From Chara braunii (taxonomy: Eukaryota > Streptophyta > Charophyceae > Charales > Characeae), in NCBI GenBank assembly GCA_003427395.1, contig BFEA01000369.1:1409892-1444898 (forward strand): a stretch of 35,007 nucleotides of DNA. Direction: 5' to 3'. Within the stretch, counting starts at the first letter, position 1; the number at the start of each line of letters is the position of its first letter. Shown here in pieces: positions 1-9,575 of this stretch. Both the position numbers and the translations under genes were made by a program. The notes beneath the pieces were generated by a model, which was not told where the DNA came from, did no database searches, and saw nothing but the letters and a program-made list of their open reading frames with translations.

Positions 1-3000
1 GTTCTAGCTTCTCATTAGCATGTTCATGTGTATGGTGATGTTCCGGTTACTACTTAGTTGATCTCTCCTCTATGTGCATATGCTTTTCACTAGTTATGAC
101 TTCTAATTGTCAAGTTCATATGTGTTGTGATGTTCCTGTTCCTACTTAGTTGATCTTCCTCCATGTGCATGTGCTTTCACTACTTCTAGCTTCTCATTGA
201 TTTGTTTATTTGTGTGGTGATATTCCGGTTACTAGTTGATCTCTCCTCTATGTGCATATGCTTTTCACTAGTTCTAACTTCTAATTGTCAAATTCATGTG
301 TGTTGTGGTGTTTCGGTTCCTCCTTAGTTAATCTTTCCTCCAGGTGCATGTGTTTTTCACTAAATCTAGTTTTTCATTGTCATGTTCATGTGTGTTGTGA
401 TGTTCCGGTCACAACTTAGTTGATCTCTCCTCTGTGTGCATATGCTTTTCACTAGGTCTAGCTTCTTATTGTTAAGTTCATATGTATTGTGATGTTTTGG
501 TTCCTACTTAGTTTATCTTTCTTCCATTTGCATGTGCTTTCCTATAGTTCTAGTTTCTTATTGTCATGTTCATGTGTGTTGTGGTGTTCCGCTTACTACT
601 TGGTCGATCTCTCCTCTATGTACATATGGTTTCACTAGGTGTAGCTTCTTATTGTTAAGTTCATATGTGTTCTGATGTTCAAGTTCCTACTTAGTTGATC
701 TTTCCTCCACGTTCATGTGCTTTCACCAGTTCGAGCTTCTCATTGTCATGTTGATGTGTGTGATGATGTTCCTGTTACGACTTTATTGATTTTTCCTCTG
801 TGTGCGTATGCTATTCACTAGTTGTAGCTTCTAATTGTCAAGTTCATATGTGGTGTGATGTTCCGGTTCCTACTTAGTTGATCTTTCCTCCATGTGCATG
901 TGTTTTTCACTAGTTCGAGCTTCTCATTGACAAACTCATGCATGTTGTAATGTTCTGGTTCCTACTTAGTTGATGTTTCCTCTATGTGCCCATGTTTTTC
1001 ACTAGTTCTAGGTTCTCATTATCAAGTTCATATGTGTTGTGATGTTCCTGTCCCTACTTAACTCATCTTTCGTCCATGTGCCTGTGTTTTTGACTAGTTC
1101 TGGCTTCTCATTGTCAAGTTCATAAATGTTGTGATGTTCCGGTTCCTACATAGTTGGTCTTTTCTCATGTGCATGTGGTTTTCACTAGTTCTAGCTTCTC
1201 ATTGTCATGTTTATGTGTGTTGTGATGTTCCGGTTCCTACTTAGTTCATCTGTCCTTTACGCGAATGTGTTTTTCACTAGTTTTAGTTTCTCATTCTCAA
1301 GTTCATATGCATTGTGATGTTCCGATTCCTACTTATTTGATCTTTACACCATGTGCATGTGTTTTGCACTAGTTCTAGCTTCACATTGTTAAGTTCATAT
1401 GTGTTGTGATGTTCCGGTTCCTACTTAGTTGATTTTTCCTCCACGTGCATGTGCTTTTGACTAGTTCTACTTTCTCATTGTCATGTTCATGTGTGTTGTG
1501 ATGTTCCGGTTACTACGTCGTTGATCTCTCTTCTATTTGCAGATAATTTTCACTAGTTCTGGCTTCTAATTTTTCAAAGTTTATATGTGTTTTGATGTTC
1601 CGTTTCCTACTGAGTTGATGTTTCGTCCATGTGCATGTGCGTTTTACTAGCTCTAGCTTCTCATTGTCATATTCATATGTGTTGTGGTGTTCCGGTTACT
1701 ACTTAGTCGATCTCTCCTCTATGTGCATATGCTCTTACAAGTTCGAACTTTTAAATGTCAAGTACATATTTGTTGTGATGTTTTGGTTCCTACTTAGTTG
1801 ATCTTTCCTCCATGTGAATGTGCTTGCACTAGTTCTACCTTCTCATTGTCATGCTCATGTGTGTGGTGATGTTCCGGTTCCTACTTAGTTGATTTCTCCT
1901 GTATGTGCATATACTTTTCACTAGTTCTAGCTTTTAATTGTCAAGTTCATATGTGTTGTGATATTCCGATTCCTTCTTAGTTGATTTATCATCAATGTGC
2001 ATATGCTTTCACTAGTTCTAGCTTCTCATTGTCATGTTCTTTTGTGTGGTGATGTACGAGTTACTATTTAGTTGTTTTCTCCTCTATGTGCATATGCTTT
2101 TCACTAGTTCTAGCTTCTTATTGTCAAGTTGTACGTGTTGTGATATTTTGGTTTCCACCAAGTTGATCTTTCCTCCATGTGCATGTGTTTTTCACAAGTT
2201 CTTAATTCTCATAGTCATGTTCATGTGTGTTGTGATGTTCCGGTTACTACTTAGTTGATCTTTCCTCTATGTGCATATGCTTTTCACTAGTTGTAGTTTC
2301 TCATTGTTAAGTTCATATGTGTTGTGATGTTCCGGTTCCTACTTAGTTAATTTTTCCTCCTTGTGCATGTGCTTTTCACTAATTATAGCTTCTCATTGTC
2401 ATGTTCATGTGTGTTGTGACGTTCCGGTTACTACTTAGTTGATCTCTCCTCTATTTGCATATGTTTTTTACTTGTTCTAGCTTTTAATTTGTCAAAGTTC
2501 ATATGTATTGTGATGTTCCGGTTCCTACTTAGTTGATATTTCCTCCATGTGCATGTGCTTTTCACTAGTTCTTGCTTCTCATTGTCGTGTTCATATATGT
2601 TTTGGTGTTTCGGTTACTACTTAGTCGATCACTCCTCTATGTGCATATGCTTTTCACTAGATGTAGGTTTTAATTGTCAAGTTCATTTGTGTTGTGATGT
2701 TCTGGTTCCTACTTAGTTGATCTTTCCTCCATGTGCATGTGCTTGGACTAGTTCTGTTTGTCATTGTTATGCTCATGTGTGTGGTGATGTTCCGGTTACT
2801 ACTTAGTTTATCTCTCCTCTATGTGCGTATGCTTTTCACTATTTCTAGCAATTGTCTAGTTCACATGTATTGTGATGTTCCGGTTCCTACTTAGGTTATC
2901 TTTCCTCCATGTGCATGTGCTTTCACTAGTTTTAGCTTCTCATTGTCATGTTCATGTGTGTGGTAATGTTCCGGTTACTAGTGAGTTGATCTCTCCTCTA

Positions 3001-3158
3001 TACGCATGTGCTTTTCACTAGTTCAAGCTTCTAATTGTCAAGTTTATATGTGTTGTGATGTTCGGGTTCCTACTTAGTTAATCTTTCTTCCATGTGCATG
3101 TGCTTTTCAGTAGTTCCTTCTTCTCATTGGCAAGCTCATGCATGTTGTAATGTTCCGG
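1..3158. repeat. Satellite array, ~92-bp monomer with two alternating types
   Basis: About 34 head-to-tail copies of a ~92-bp unit centred on GATGTTCCGGTT and ACTTAGTTGATC. Two monomer types mostly alternate. One has GTTACTACTTAG with CTCTATGTGCATATGC, the other has GTTCCTACTTAG with CTCCATGTGCATGTGC, giving a ~184-bp dimer. Between about 850 and 1450 the second type runs consecutively. The array begins outside the window and is cut at 3158 by an LTR end. No gene is visible; the 74-aa reading frame inside it is a by-product of the repeat. Confidence 0.95.
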
Positions 3159-4170
3159 TGTAGGGGCCGTACTGTGAAGAACTTTTGAGCCTGGGTCGAC
3201 CTCATTGCGGGTCTCGTTTGGCTCGGCCCGCCCACGCTCATGCCCAGACAGCGGGTCGTTTGTCCTAGGGGCACCCCCACCTACTGCTATGAGAGGATGG
3301 GGCTTGGCCTTTTGTGAGAGGGCTTTACATTGGGGGATGAAGCTCCGCTCTCGCGTTAGATGGTAGCTCGTTTGTCACTCGTTGCGTTTACTCGATTCAC
3401 TTAAGTTTGGCCAGACAATTGCTCCTTCCAATACATAAGCAGTCCAGGGAATTCGTTGAGGATTCGTCTTCTTTGGTGTGTAGGTCAAGGGTCGTCCATT
3501 GGGCCTCACACCTTTTCACTAAACATGGCAGTCTCTATGGCGTCATCGGGGAACGGTCGCGGCGTCCATGCCCCTAGCCCCTATATTGTTTTTGCTTGAC
3601 AATCATCATACTCGCCTATCCATTGCCGCCCTTAGTCTTTTTAGGCTTACATATTGCACACAGAGAATCAAGATACGCATGCATCACACAAGCCATGTAT
3701 CATTTTCCCAAGCATACGACCATCAAGTCTCACCCGAATTCATAGTTTATGCTAGGCTCGTGTCCTTCCCTTGTCAGTTTTCCCATTCCTACCCGCATTC
3801 TGCGGGTCCAGTCCCGCTCAATCCATCCCAAGCTACTCACCTGCGGAAGACCACACAAGCAAAGACCATGTACAATCCCTATTGGGGTCAACACATCGCC
3901 CCTTCCCCAAACCTAAGTTCCTTTCTCTTCCAATAACTCTTTTGGTTCTCTTTCCTTCCCTTCAAGCAAGTCATGCCTTCTTCTTAGTCAAGCAGTCGGG
4001 GAGAATGGTTGAGTCAAACAGACCTAGTCTCAAGCCTTCACTCTTTCGGCCTTTTCAAAAGATCTCGCCTTTCCAAGTCTCCACAAAGGTCCCGTTCGTT
4101 TCCTTCTTGGGGGCACAAGGGACCGACAACCCTTCCCTTGCCCTCTTTCTCCACCAAGTGAGGACTGAGT

Positions 4171-4459
4171 TCGTTTACTGTTCGTTCCCTCTTCTTGGTC
4201 TTGGAGTTGATATCCCAAACTTTGATCAAGCTTCTCCTTACTTGGCTATGGCTTCCTTCTTCTCCAAGCCCTTCTTCTTTCTTTCTCTCCTCCTCCCAAG
4301 TTGTCACAAGCTCCTATCGCTATGGCTATGGAGTCCCTCTCGGAGGGCTAATGAGACTCCTCTTAGCCTTGCCTTCTTCCACACTAGCATGGGAGTTATG
4401 GCGGATCACTTCCCACACTACCACCAACCTCTAGAGTTCTCCTCCCTAGCTCCTAGTCT
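4171..4459 (-). other. Segment present in LTR copy 1, absent in copy 3
   Basis: Copies 1 and 3 align closely on both sides of this ~290-bp block. Copy 3 joins directly from the GAACTC side to the TTAGAG side at about 23800. Part of the block is also present in copy 4 (about 34240-34470). The ends do not fit GT-AG on either strand, and a short GA microhomology at the joint suggests deletion in copy 3, not intron loss. Confidence 0.6.
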
Positions 4460-5804
4460 CCTCTAAGCTCCCACACTGGCAGGGGTTCCCCTTACTTCAC
4501 TCCAAGTGAATGTAGTGCTCTCATGGGCACAATTGGGCAGCATGGGCACTCCTCATGCAAATCGGAGTGTGGCGGACTGAATTCCCAGCTTATGTAGGCT
4601 GGGAACAGCAGTCCGGCCAGCCCATGGACCTCTCCATGTGCCCCATAGTGAACCGAGGTACCCTTATGGCCAATTTTCACCACTAGGCCTCTCCAGGGGC
4701 ACTTGGGCCTCATTTTGACCATGTTCATGCAGTCCGAGTGGTTGGTACCAAGTCGGCCTGCCCCTTAGGCCTTTTTCCAGCCTCACACCACTTGAAAAAT
4801 GTTGTCCCCTTGAGTCCAAGGTCCAAGGGGTAGCCTACTTGAGAGGAAAAGGCCAAATGGACCATTTTCTCGATGTTTTCAAGTTTCGGCCCTCCCTTAG
4901 GTAGGCTGGAGCATTTTTCCATGTGGCGGCACATTTTCAGCCTTGGATCAGGCTGAGATCCAAGACCACCATTATTCCGAGCTACCCCATGGTGGTCCTT
5001 GCTTCAAATTTGAGCCCCTACGCTTAATTTTTCAATTTTTTGGTGCATCTGGCTATCTTTTTGGGCTAAATGCGTTGTTTTGTCTTTTTTCCTATTTTGT
5101 TTTCTTTCCATTTTGGGCTGCCACCTCATTCCGGAGCTAGTCGTTCTGAGATGGCCCACAAAAAACGGCTGTTTCTTCTCCGCCATGAGATCTGATCTCA
5201 GATCCATGGCCCAAAAAAAAACCGACCTTTTTCTTTTTGCATTTTCTCTCATTTTGCCATTTTTAATTCAGATATTGTTGAGATATGGCCCCAAGGACCA
5301 TATCTCAGCAATCCGGATTGCCCTCCTTGGATCTAGGAGGGGTGAGGTCATCATTGGGACATGCCAGTCTCTACTGCAGCAGTCCCAATGACCGGCATGT
5401 TTTCCTCCACCTATTTCTTCCGTTTTGTCTCATTCTCCCTCCATTTTCTTCCCTTTTTCTTTTATTTTTCCTTTTAATTTTGATGTGACAAGTGTCAAAT
5501 AGCCGTGCATTCGTTTTCTAGGCCTTGGAGCCTCATTTATGGCCAGGTTCATGGCCAGCTGTTGGCCGTTACACTTCGGATTACAATGATGTCAACCCCA
5601 AGCTCCTAGGGGCTCCATTTTGCCTCCTTTTGTCCGATTTTGAACCCCCTTGACTCCGATTTTCCATGGCTAGCCCTTTTTTCTTGCATGGAATCCCTTG
5701 GGCTCTTATTTTTACATGCCTAGCTAGTCCGAGATATCTCGGACTGCTGGGCAACCCTCCCATCATTCATTTTTCTTTGTTTTTCACTCCCGTTTCACCT
5801 GTTT

Positions 5805-5870
5805 GAGCCCCTTGCACTAGTGATGCTTATATTTTCTACCGTCGACATCTTCGATCTTGGAGGTGTCATT
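5805..5870. repeat. CACTAGTG / GATC hairpin module, first LTR copy
   Basis: CTTGCACTAGTGATGCTTAT is followed by a GATC-containing imperfect hairpin. The same order (CACTAGTG, GTGCTAATATT, GATC hairpin) recurs at 7545-7602, each lying about 80-120 bp after an AGTCCG or AATCCG hairpin. This indicates an old internal duplication within the LTR. The copy 4 counterpart is at 32855-32905. Confidence 0.6.
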
Positions 5871-6720
5871 TGTCTTGCACGTCCTATCCCTACATTGGCT
5901 AGTGGTTTTTCTTGGGTCCTCCGAGCCCCCACCATTCCCTCATGCTAGTTCCATTTTTTCGTCCCGTCGGCTGTGCCGTCGACAAAACCCAATTTTCGAC
6001 AATTTTTATTTGGGTCCATTTGGTCCCCGACGTCATCCCGGTTGATGCCCAATTTTTATTTGGGACTTTTCATCATTCCCATGTTCCTCAAGCGTACTGA
6101 TTATTTTTCCGACCGCGGGACCCCCGCCTTGCCGTCACCATTTGCCGTTGTACTCCCTTATGCCTACGGTGCCGTTTTCTAGCCTTTTGGGCGTGCCGCG
6201 GCTCATTTCCCTTTGGTTTAGGCATCCCCATGCAGTCCGTTATTTCTCGGACTGCAGCCACAACCAATTCTCTAGTCCCACAACCCCACAACATGCCTCA
6301 TGCTGAAAGAAAATGCAGTGTTAAATTTCTAAGTGCTCCGGGCTCAATTTTGGCTCCCGGAGCACTCAAAGCATGTGTTTGCCCCTCCCCATGTTGTCCG
6401 TTGCAACTCGGACTGTAGTAGGGGCTATTTTCCTTGTCCCAATACCCCACAACTAGCCCCCAACTGAAATAAAAAGAGCGGTCAACTCTCAAGTGCATCC
6501 GGTCTCCATTTTGGCTCCCGGTGCACCTAAAATATGTGTTTGGCCTCCCCTAGGTGATCCGTTATTTTTCGGTTGTAAGGGGCCTTGATTTTCTTTGATT
6601 TTCTATGCATAAATCAAAGAAAATGAAAGTATTTTGTAACCGCCATATGCCAAAATGAATCTGGTCAAAAATGTCCTTCCTAGGTGGTCGTTTTCGTCCG
6701 TTATTGCCCTTTTAACTTTC

Positions 6721-6882
6721 CCCCCCCCCCCCCCCCCCCTTTTCTTTTCTTTTATTTTCTTCCAGATGTTGGCAGTTGGGACTTGGCAGTTCCTACTTCA
6801 GCCTCCTGATGAGTCGGTGCAGTTCCGCAAAACTTGGCTCTTTATGTCTCTTTGCTTGTTGCCTTGTGCTGTTTGTCTGCCT

Positions 6883-6913
<31 letters not shown>
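6721..6913. repeat. Poly(C) tracts inside LTR
   Basis: Two pure C runs lie at about 6721-6739 and 6885-6913, each next to TTTTC-rich sequence. Around the first run the aligned position in copy 4 (about 31937-31965) is an A run, i.e. T on the matching strand, so the homopolymer identity has switched between copies. Run lengths in the assembly may be unreliable. Confidence 0.7.
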
Positions 6914-6915
<2 letters not shown>

Positions 6916-6916
<1 letters not shown>

Positions 6917-7250
6917 ACTTGTGGATAGTAGGGACTTGCTAATCCCTACTTGTTGCAGTCCTAACTGACGGCCAACTCACTCATCCTTTATCACCTCCCA
7001 TTTTTTTTTTATTTTCTTTTTCTTTTTGCATGCCAAGTATCAACTAGCCGTTAAAACCCTTTTCTCATTTTTCTTTTCTTTTCTTTTCTTTTTCCTCCAC
7101 TTGTGGAAAGTTAGGACTTGTCAGTCCCTACTTGCTGCAGTCCCAACTGACGACCAACTCACTCATCCTCTCCCACCTCCCATTTTTTTTTTCTTTTCCT
7201 TTCTTTTTTATTTGCATATCAAGTGTCAAGTGGTTGTTAAGGCCCTTTTC
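6916..7250. repeat. ~180-bp tandem duplication inside LTR
   Basis: Two consecutive blocks share CCACTTGTGG, a GGACT...AGTCCCTACTTG stretch, CAACTCACTCATCC, CACCTCCCATTTTTTT and a GCAT..CAAGT.TCAA tail ending near CCCTTTTCT. A more diverged third block precedes them from about 6765. Copy 4 has the same arrangement in inverse orientation around 31600-31990. Confidence 0.75.
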
Positions 7251-7544
7251 TAGGCCCTTCCTCTTAGTTTTGGCCCTTCCTATGCCCAAGGATCAGTCCG
7301 TTATTTCTTGGACTGCACTTGTGGCCCTCTCATGCCCACAAGAGTCTCCGTTTGCCTTCCTTTCTCCCAAACAGTGGACCCCCATACTTCGATTTTCTCC
7401 CAGAGGCCTATTTTTCTCACGGAGTCCCTACGGACTCCGTTTTCTTGGGGAATGTCAATCCGAGATTTTTTCGGATTGCTCTCATGCCTCCCGTTACTTG
7501 TTTCTTCGCTTTTTATTTTTCTTTTGGCCTTCCCACTTGCTCCC

Positions 7545-7602
7545 ACTAGTGCTTGCACTAGTGGTGCTAATATTTTTGGTAGTCAAGATCTTCGATCTTG
7601 AC
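7545..7602. other. Perfect GATC hairpin with CACTAGTG palindromes
   Basis: CACTAGTGCTTGCACTAGTG contains two CACTAGTG palindromes. 7582-7602 is a perfect 9-bp stem, GTCAAGATC / GATCTTGAC, with a 3-nt loop. The stem is kept exactly in copy 4 (31253-31273), with a different loop (TTC on this strand here, GGA on the plus strand there). Confidence 0.8.
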
Positions 7603-7679
7603 GGTGCAACTTGCTTTAATTATTTGCACCACGTGCCACGCCACCAGTTCCCCTTGGGACGTCACAAGTCCCCGTCACT

Positions 7680-7860
7680 TGTTCCGCACAAATCCCCGAC
7701 ACTAGTCCCGCTAACGGTCCCGCCGGTGGTCCCGCCGGTACTTATCCCGCCGATGGTCCCGCCAGTACTTGTCCCGATACCGCATTTTTTGCTTAGTCCG
7801 ATGTGGTCCCCGACACTTTGTTCCGCCGGTGGTCCCTGGCACCTTTGTCATTTCTTTGCC
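7680..7860. repeat. GC-rich minisatellite of GGTCCCGCCGGT type
   Basis: Short imperfect units such as GGTCCCGCCGGT and ACTTGTCCCGCC repeat through this stretch. The inverse-orientation counterpart in copy 4 (about 30955-31170) has a different number of units. It is non-coding low complexity, although reading frames pass through it. Confidence 0.75.
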
Positions 7861-8200
7861 TTATGGTGACCTCCTTTCCTTGTCCTTTTCGTGTCCCGTA
7901 CACCGTCTTTTCTGAACGCGGGTTCTAACTTGGCTTGTGACCCCCTTGGTTTTCTTGACGCCGCATTCCGGTGACCTCCTTGGTCCGGGCTACACCTTCA
8001 TGAGCCGGCACATTACTTGTCATCTTCTCCTTTCGTTTTTTCCTTGCGGCGCACGCCCCATGTCATTACTTCTCTCCGCGGTCCCTCTCCTTCTCCGGAG
8101 GAGCGGCCGCCTTGACTATTTTTCTCGCATTCCCTTGCCGCTTGCCCTTCGACTACTCCTCTCATGGTCCCGTGGCCCCGACAACCCGGGCAATCTCCAT

Positions 8201-8214
8201 GCCCCCTGATACCA
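8201..8214 (-). other. TGGTATCAG-like tract, weak primer-site resemblance
   Basis: The minus strand reads TGGTATCAGGGGGC, which resembles the common plant tRNA-Met primer-binding sequence. It lies inside LTR copy 1, about 120 bp from the LTR start and not next to an LTR end, so it is probably chance or a relic. Copy 4 does not conserve it. Confidence 0.15.
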
Positions 8215-8306
8215 GTGCTTGAACACTTTCCGTCCTTCTTGCCTCCGGTTTTCTCTACCGTGCACAAATCTGCCATATACAGTCTCTCGAGTGAAGGGAT
8301 GTTGTT

Positions 8307-8324
8307 CGGGACTCACCAGTCCCG
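8307..8324. other. Hairpin at LTR start
   Basis: CGGGACT and AGTCCCG arms with a 4-nt loop lie immediately inside the TG end of LTR copy 1. Copy 4 keeps the hairpin with one mismatched pair at 30448-30465. A terminal hairpin so close to the LTR end could be an integrase recognition or transcription feature. That is inference. Confidence 0.6.
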
Positions 8325-8330
8325 ACATAT

Positions 8331-8344
8331 TCCCCCCACTCATT
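8331..8344 (-). other. Polypurine tract before 3' LTR
   Basis: The minus strand reads TGAGTGGGGGGA followed by ATA and then the LTR start TGTCGGG. A G-rich purine tract ending 3 nt before TG is the expected plus-strand priming site of an LTR retrotransposon. It supports the LTR boundary at 8327. Confidence 0.65.
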
Positions 8345-8579
8345 CGCGATGTCCTCATCGCACACCAGTCCTGGGTTAGTAGGTGTTTAGAGATGTAGAC
8401 GGAGGGGAAGAGGGGGCGGGGTGAGACAGGTAGTTAGCTTGCCAGGTTTCGTTTTGTTCTTTCTCGTTCCTTCCTCAGGGTGCCCTTTAGTTTCTGGCCC
8501 TTGGGCGGAGGAGGGTGTGGAAGGTCACAGACCTCTTTTAGGTTTCTCTCTCCTCATCCATCACTTTTTAGGACATTAA

Positions 8580-8860
8580 ACCTTTTCTGTCTCATTCATT
8601 ACTCTTAGGACATCAGACCTTTCTTGTCTCATTCATTACTCTTAGGACATCAGACTTTTTTTCCCTTCTTATTTCATGCCAGCCGGGTCCATTCTCGGCT
8701 ACCATCATTCTTAATGCCTCTTTCCTTTGGGTCCTTCGACCCGTGCAATCCATGTTTTTCATTCCCTCTTTCCTTCGGGTCCTTCGGCCCGTGCAATCCA
8801 TGTTTTCAATACTTCTTTCCTTCGGGTCCTTCGACCCATGCAATCCATGTTTTCCGTCAC
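8580..8860. repeat. Two short minisatellites
   Basis: Between about 8580 and 8665 a ~38-bp unit (CATTACTCTTAGGACATCAG) repeats two to three times. Between about 8720 and 8855 a ~50-bp unit with CCTTTCGGGTCCTTCGACCC-like sequence and GTGCAATCCATGTTTT repeats three times. Confidence 0.8.
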
Positions 8861-9099
8861 TCTTCCCTGAAGCTCAGGCCTAGCCAAATCCACATGCATT
8901 TCTCCCATGCCATTTCGCCCGACCCTTCTCTAGTCCTGCCGATTTCGCATGCATATCCACCTTTGTCCTTTCTTGCCCCTTGCTTGATTAGCTTTTCATG
9001 TGCAATACTCAGTTCATCCCTTATGCATCTCTCTTCCAGACACCTTGTCAGTCCTTCATTTGAAGCTCGTGCAAACCAATTACTTATCCGTTTCCCATC

Positions 9100-9520
9100 C
9101 TGTAAGTCTTTCTTTTCAGATACCTGCAAGTTAATTATACAGGTCTTTTCCTTTTCCGGCGTCTTGCCAGACCCCTTTCTCATGCTCATACAAAGTCAAT
9201 CACACAGGTCTCTTTTCTTCTTGGCATCTTGCCAGACCCCTTTTCTTCAGGCCCCTGCAAAGCCAATTACACAAATCTTTTATGTTCTGGCATCTTGCCA
9301 AACCCCTTTTCCTCAGGCCTATGCAAAAACCAATTACACAAGCCTTTTCTGTTCTGGGCATCTTGCCAGGCCCCTTTTCCCCAGGCCCTTGCAAACCAAT
9401 TACACAAATCTTTCTCATGCAAAGTCAATTACACAAGTCTTTTCTGTTCTTGGCATCTTGCCAGACCCATTTTTCTCAGGCTCATGCAAAGCCAATTACA
9501 CAAGTCTTTTCATGCGTTTT
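9100..9520. repeat. ~66-bp minisatellite
   Basis: Six to seven imperfect units of about 66 bp share CCAATTACACAAGTCTTTTC, TGGCATCTTGCCAGACCCC and TTTCTCAGGCCCATGCAAA. Since 66 is divisible by three, both strands keep an open frame across several units, giving spurious repeated peptides. Confidence 0.85.
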
Positions 9521-9540
9521 TCATTGGTAGATGACACACC

Positions 9541-9575
9541 TTCCCCCCATTCAAAACGCGATGTCTCCATCGCGC
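9541..9575 (-). other. Second polypurine-like block
   Basis: The minus strand reads CGCGATGGAGACATCGCG, then TTTTGAATGGGGGGAAGG. The same combination (GAGGACATCGCGAATGAG then TGGGGGGA) stands before the LTR at 8331-8360. This looks like an internal duplicate of the polypurine-tract block. It could be a second priming site or the remains of an older LTR junction. Confidence 0.5.

Larger units (their letters stand above)
5726..7478. other. Series of AGTCCG/CGGACT hairpins in LTR copy 1
   Basis: Short inverted repeats recur. 5726-5745 is a perfect 20-nt palindrome (AGTCCGAGAT / ATCTCGGACT). 6231-6256 has arms TGCAGTCCG / CGGACTGCA. 6396-6413 has GTCCG / CGGAC. 7294-7315 has CAGTCC / GGACTG. 7456-7478 has CAATCCGA / TCGGATTG, where both arms differ from the others so pairing is kept. 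All five have counterparts in copy 4. The function is unknown. They could be RNA structures in the LTR transcript or protein-binding palindromes. Confidence 0.8.
3159..8327 (-). repeat. LTR copy 1 (~5.2 kb, 3' LTR of the gypsy element)
   Basis: The minus-strand start is TGTCGGGACTGGTGAGTCCC at 8327 and the end is GGCCCCTACA at 3159, i.e. TG...CA ends. The start matches 30445 onward (copy 4, plus). The end matches 19335 onward (copy 2, minus) and the end of copy 3 at 25266. The interior is non-coding: pyrimidine runs, homopolymers, repeated hairpins and internal duplications. The plus-strand reading frames here (for example 3568-3936, 3771-4466 and 7132-7869) are low-complexity. The first is mirrored in copies 2 and 3 only because the DNA is repeated. 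A 5-bp target duplication could not be checked because the other flank is not satellite. Confidence 0.75.

Noticed and set aside
1-3158. CRISPR-like array
   Set aside because: There are no unique spacers. Monomers are contiguous and diverged throughout, as in a eukaryotic satellite.
4171-4459. Intron missing from LTR copy 3
   Set aside because: The ends do not give GT-AG on either strand; the joint shows short microhomology, as in a deletion.
3568-4466. Overlapping plus-strand frames repeated in copies 2 and 3 (MPLAPILFLLDNH-type)
   Set aside because: The DNA is an LTR repeated three times. Frames lie antisense to the element, and copy 2 breaks the peptide by indels.
8201-8214. TGGTATCAG primer-binding site
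   Set aside because: It is inside the LTR and not conserved in copy 4. The LTR ends at 19335 and 25266 have better placed candidates.
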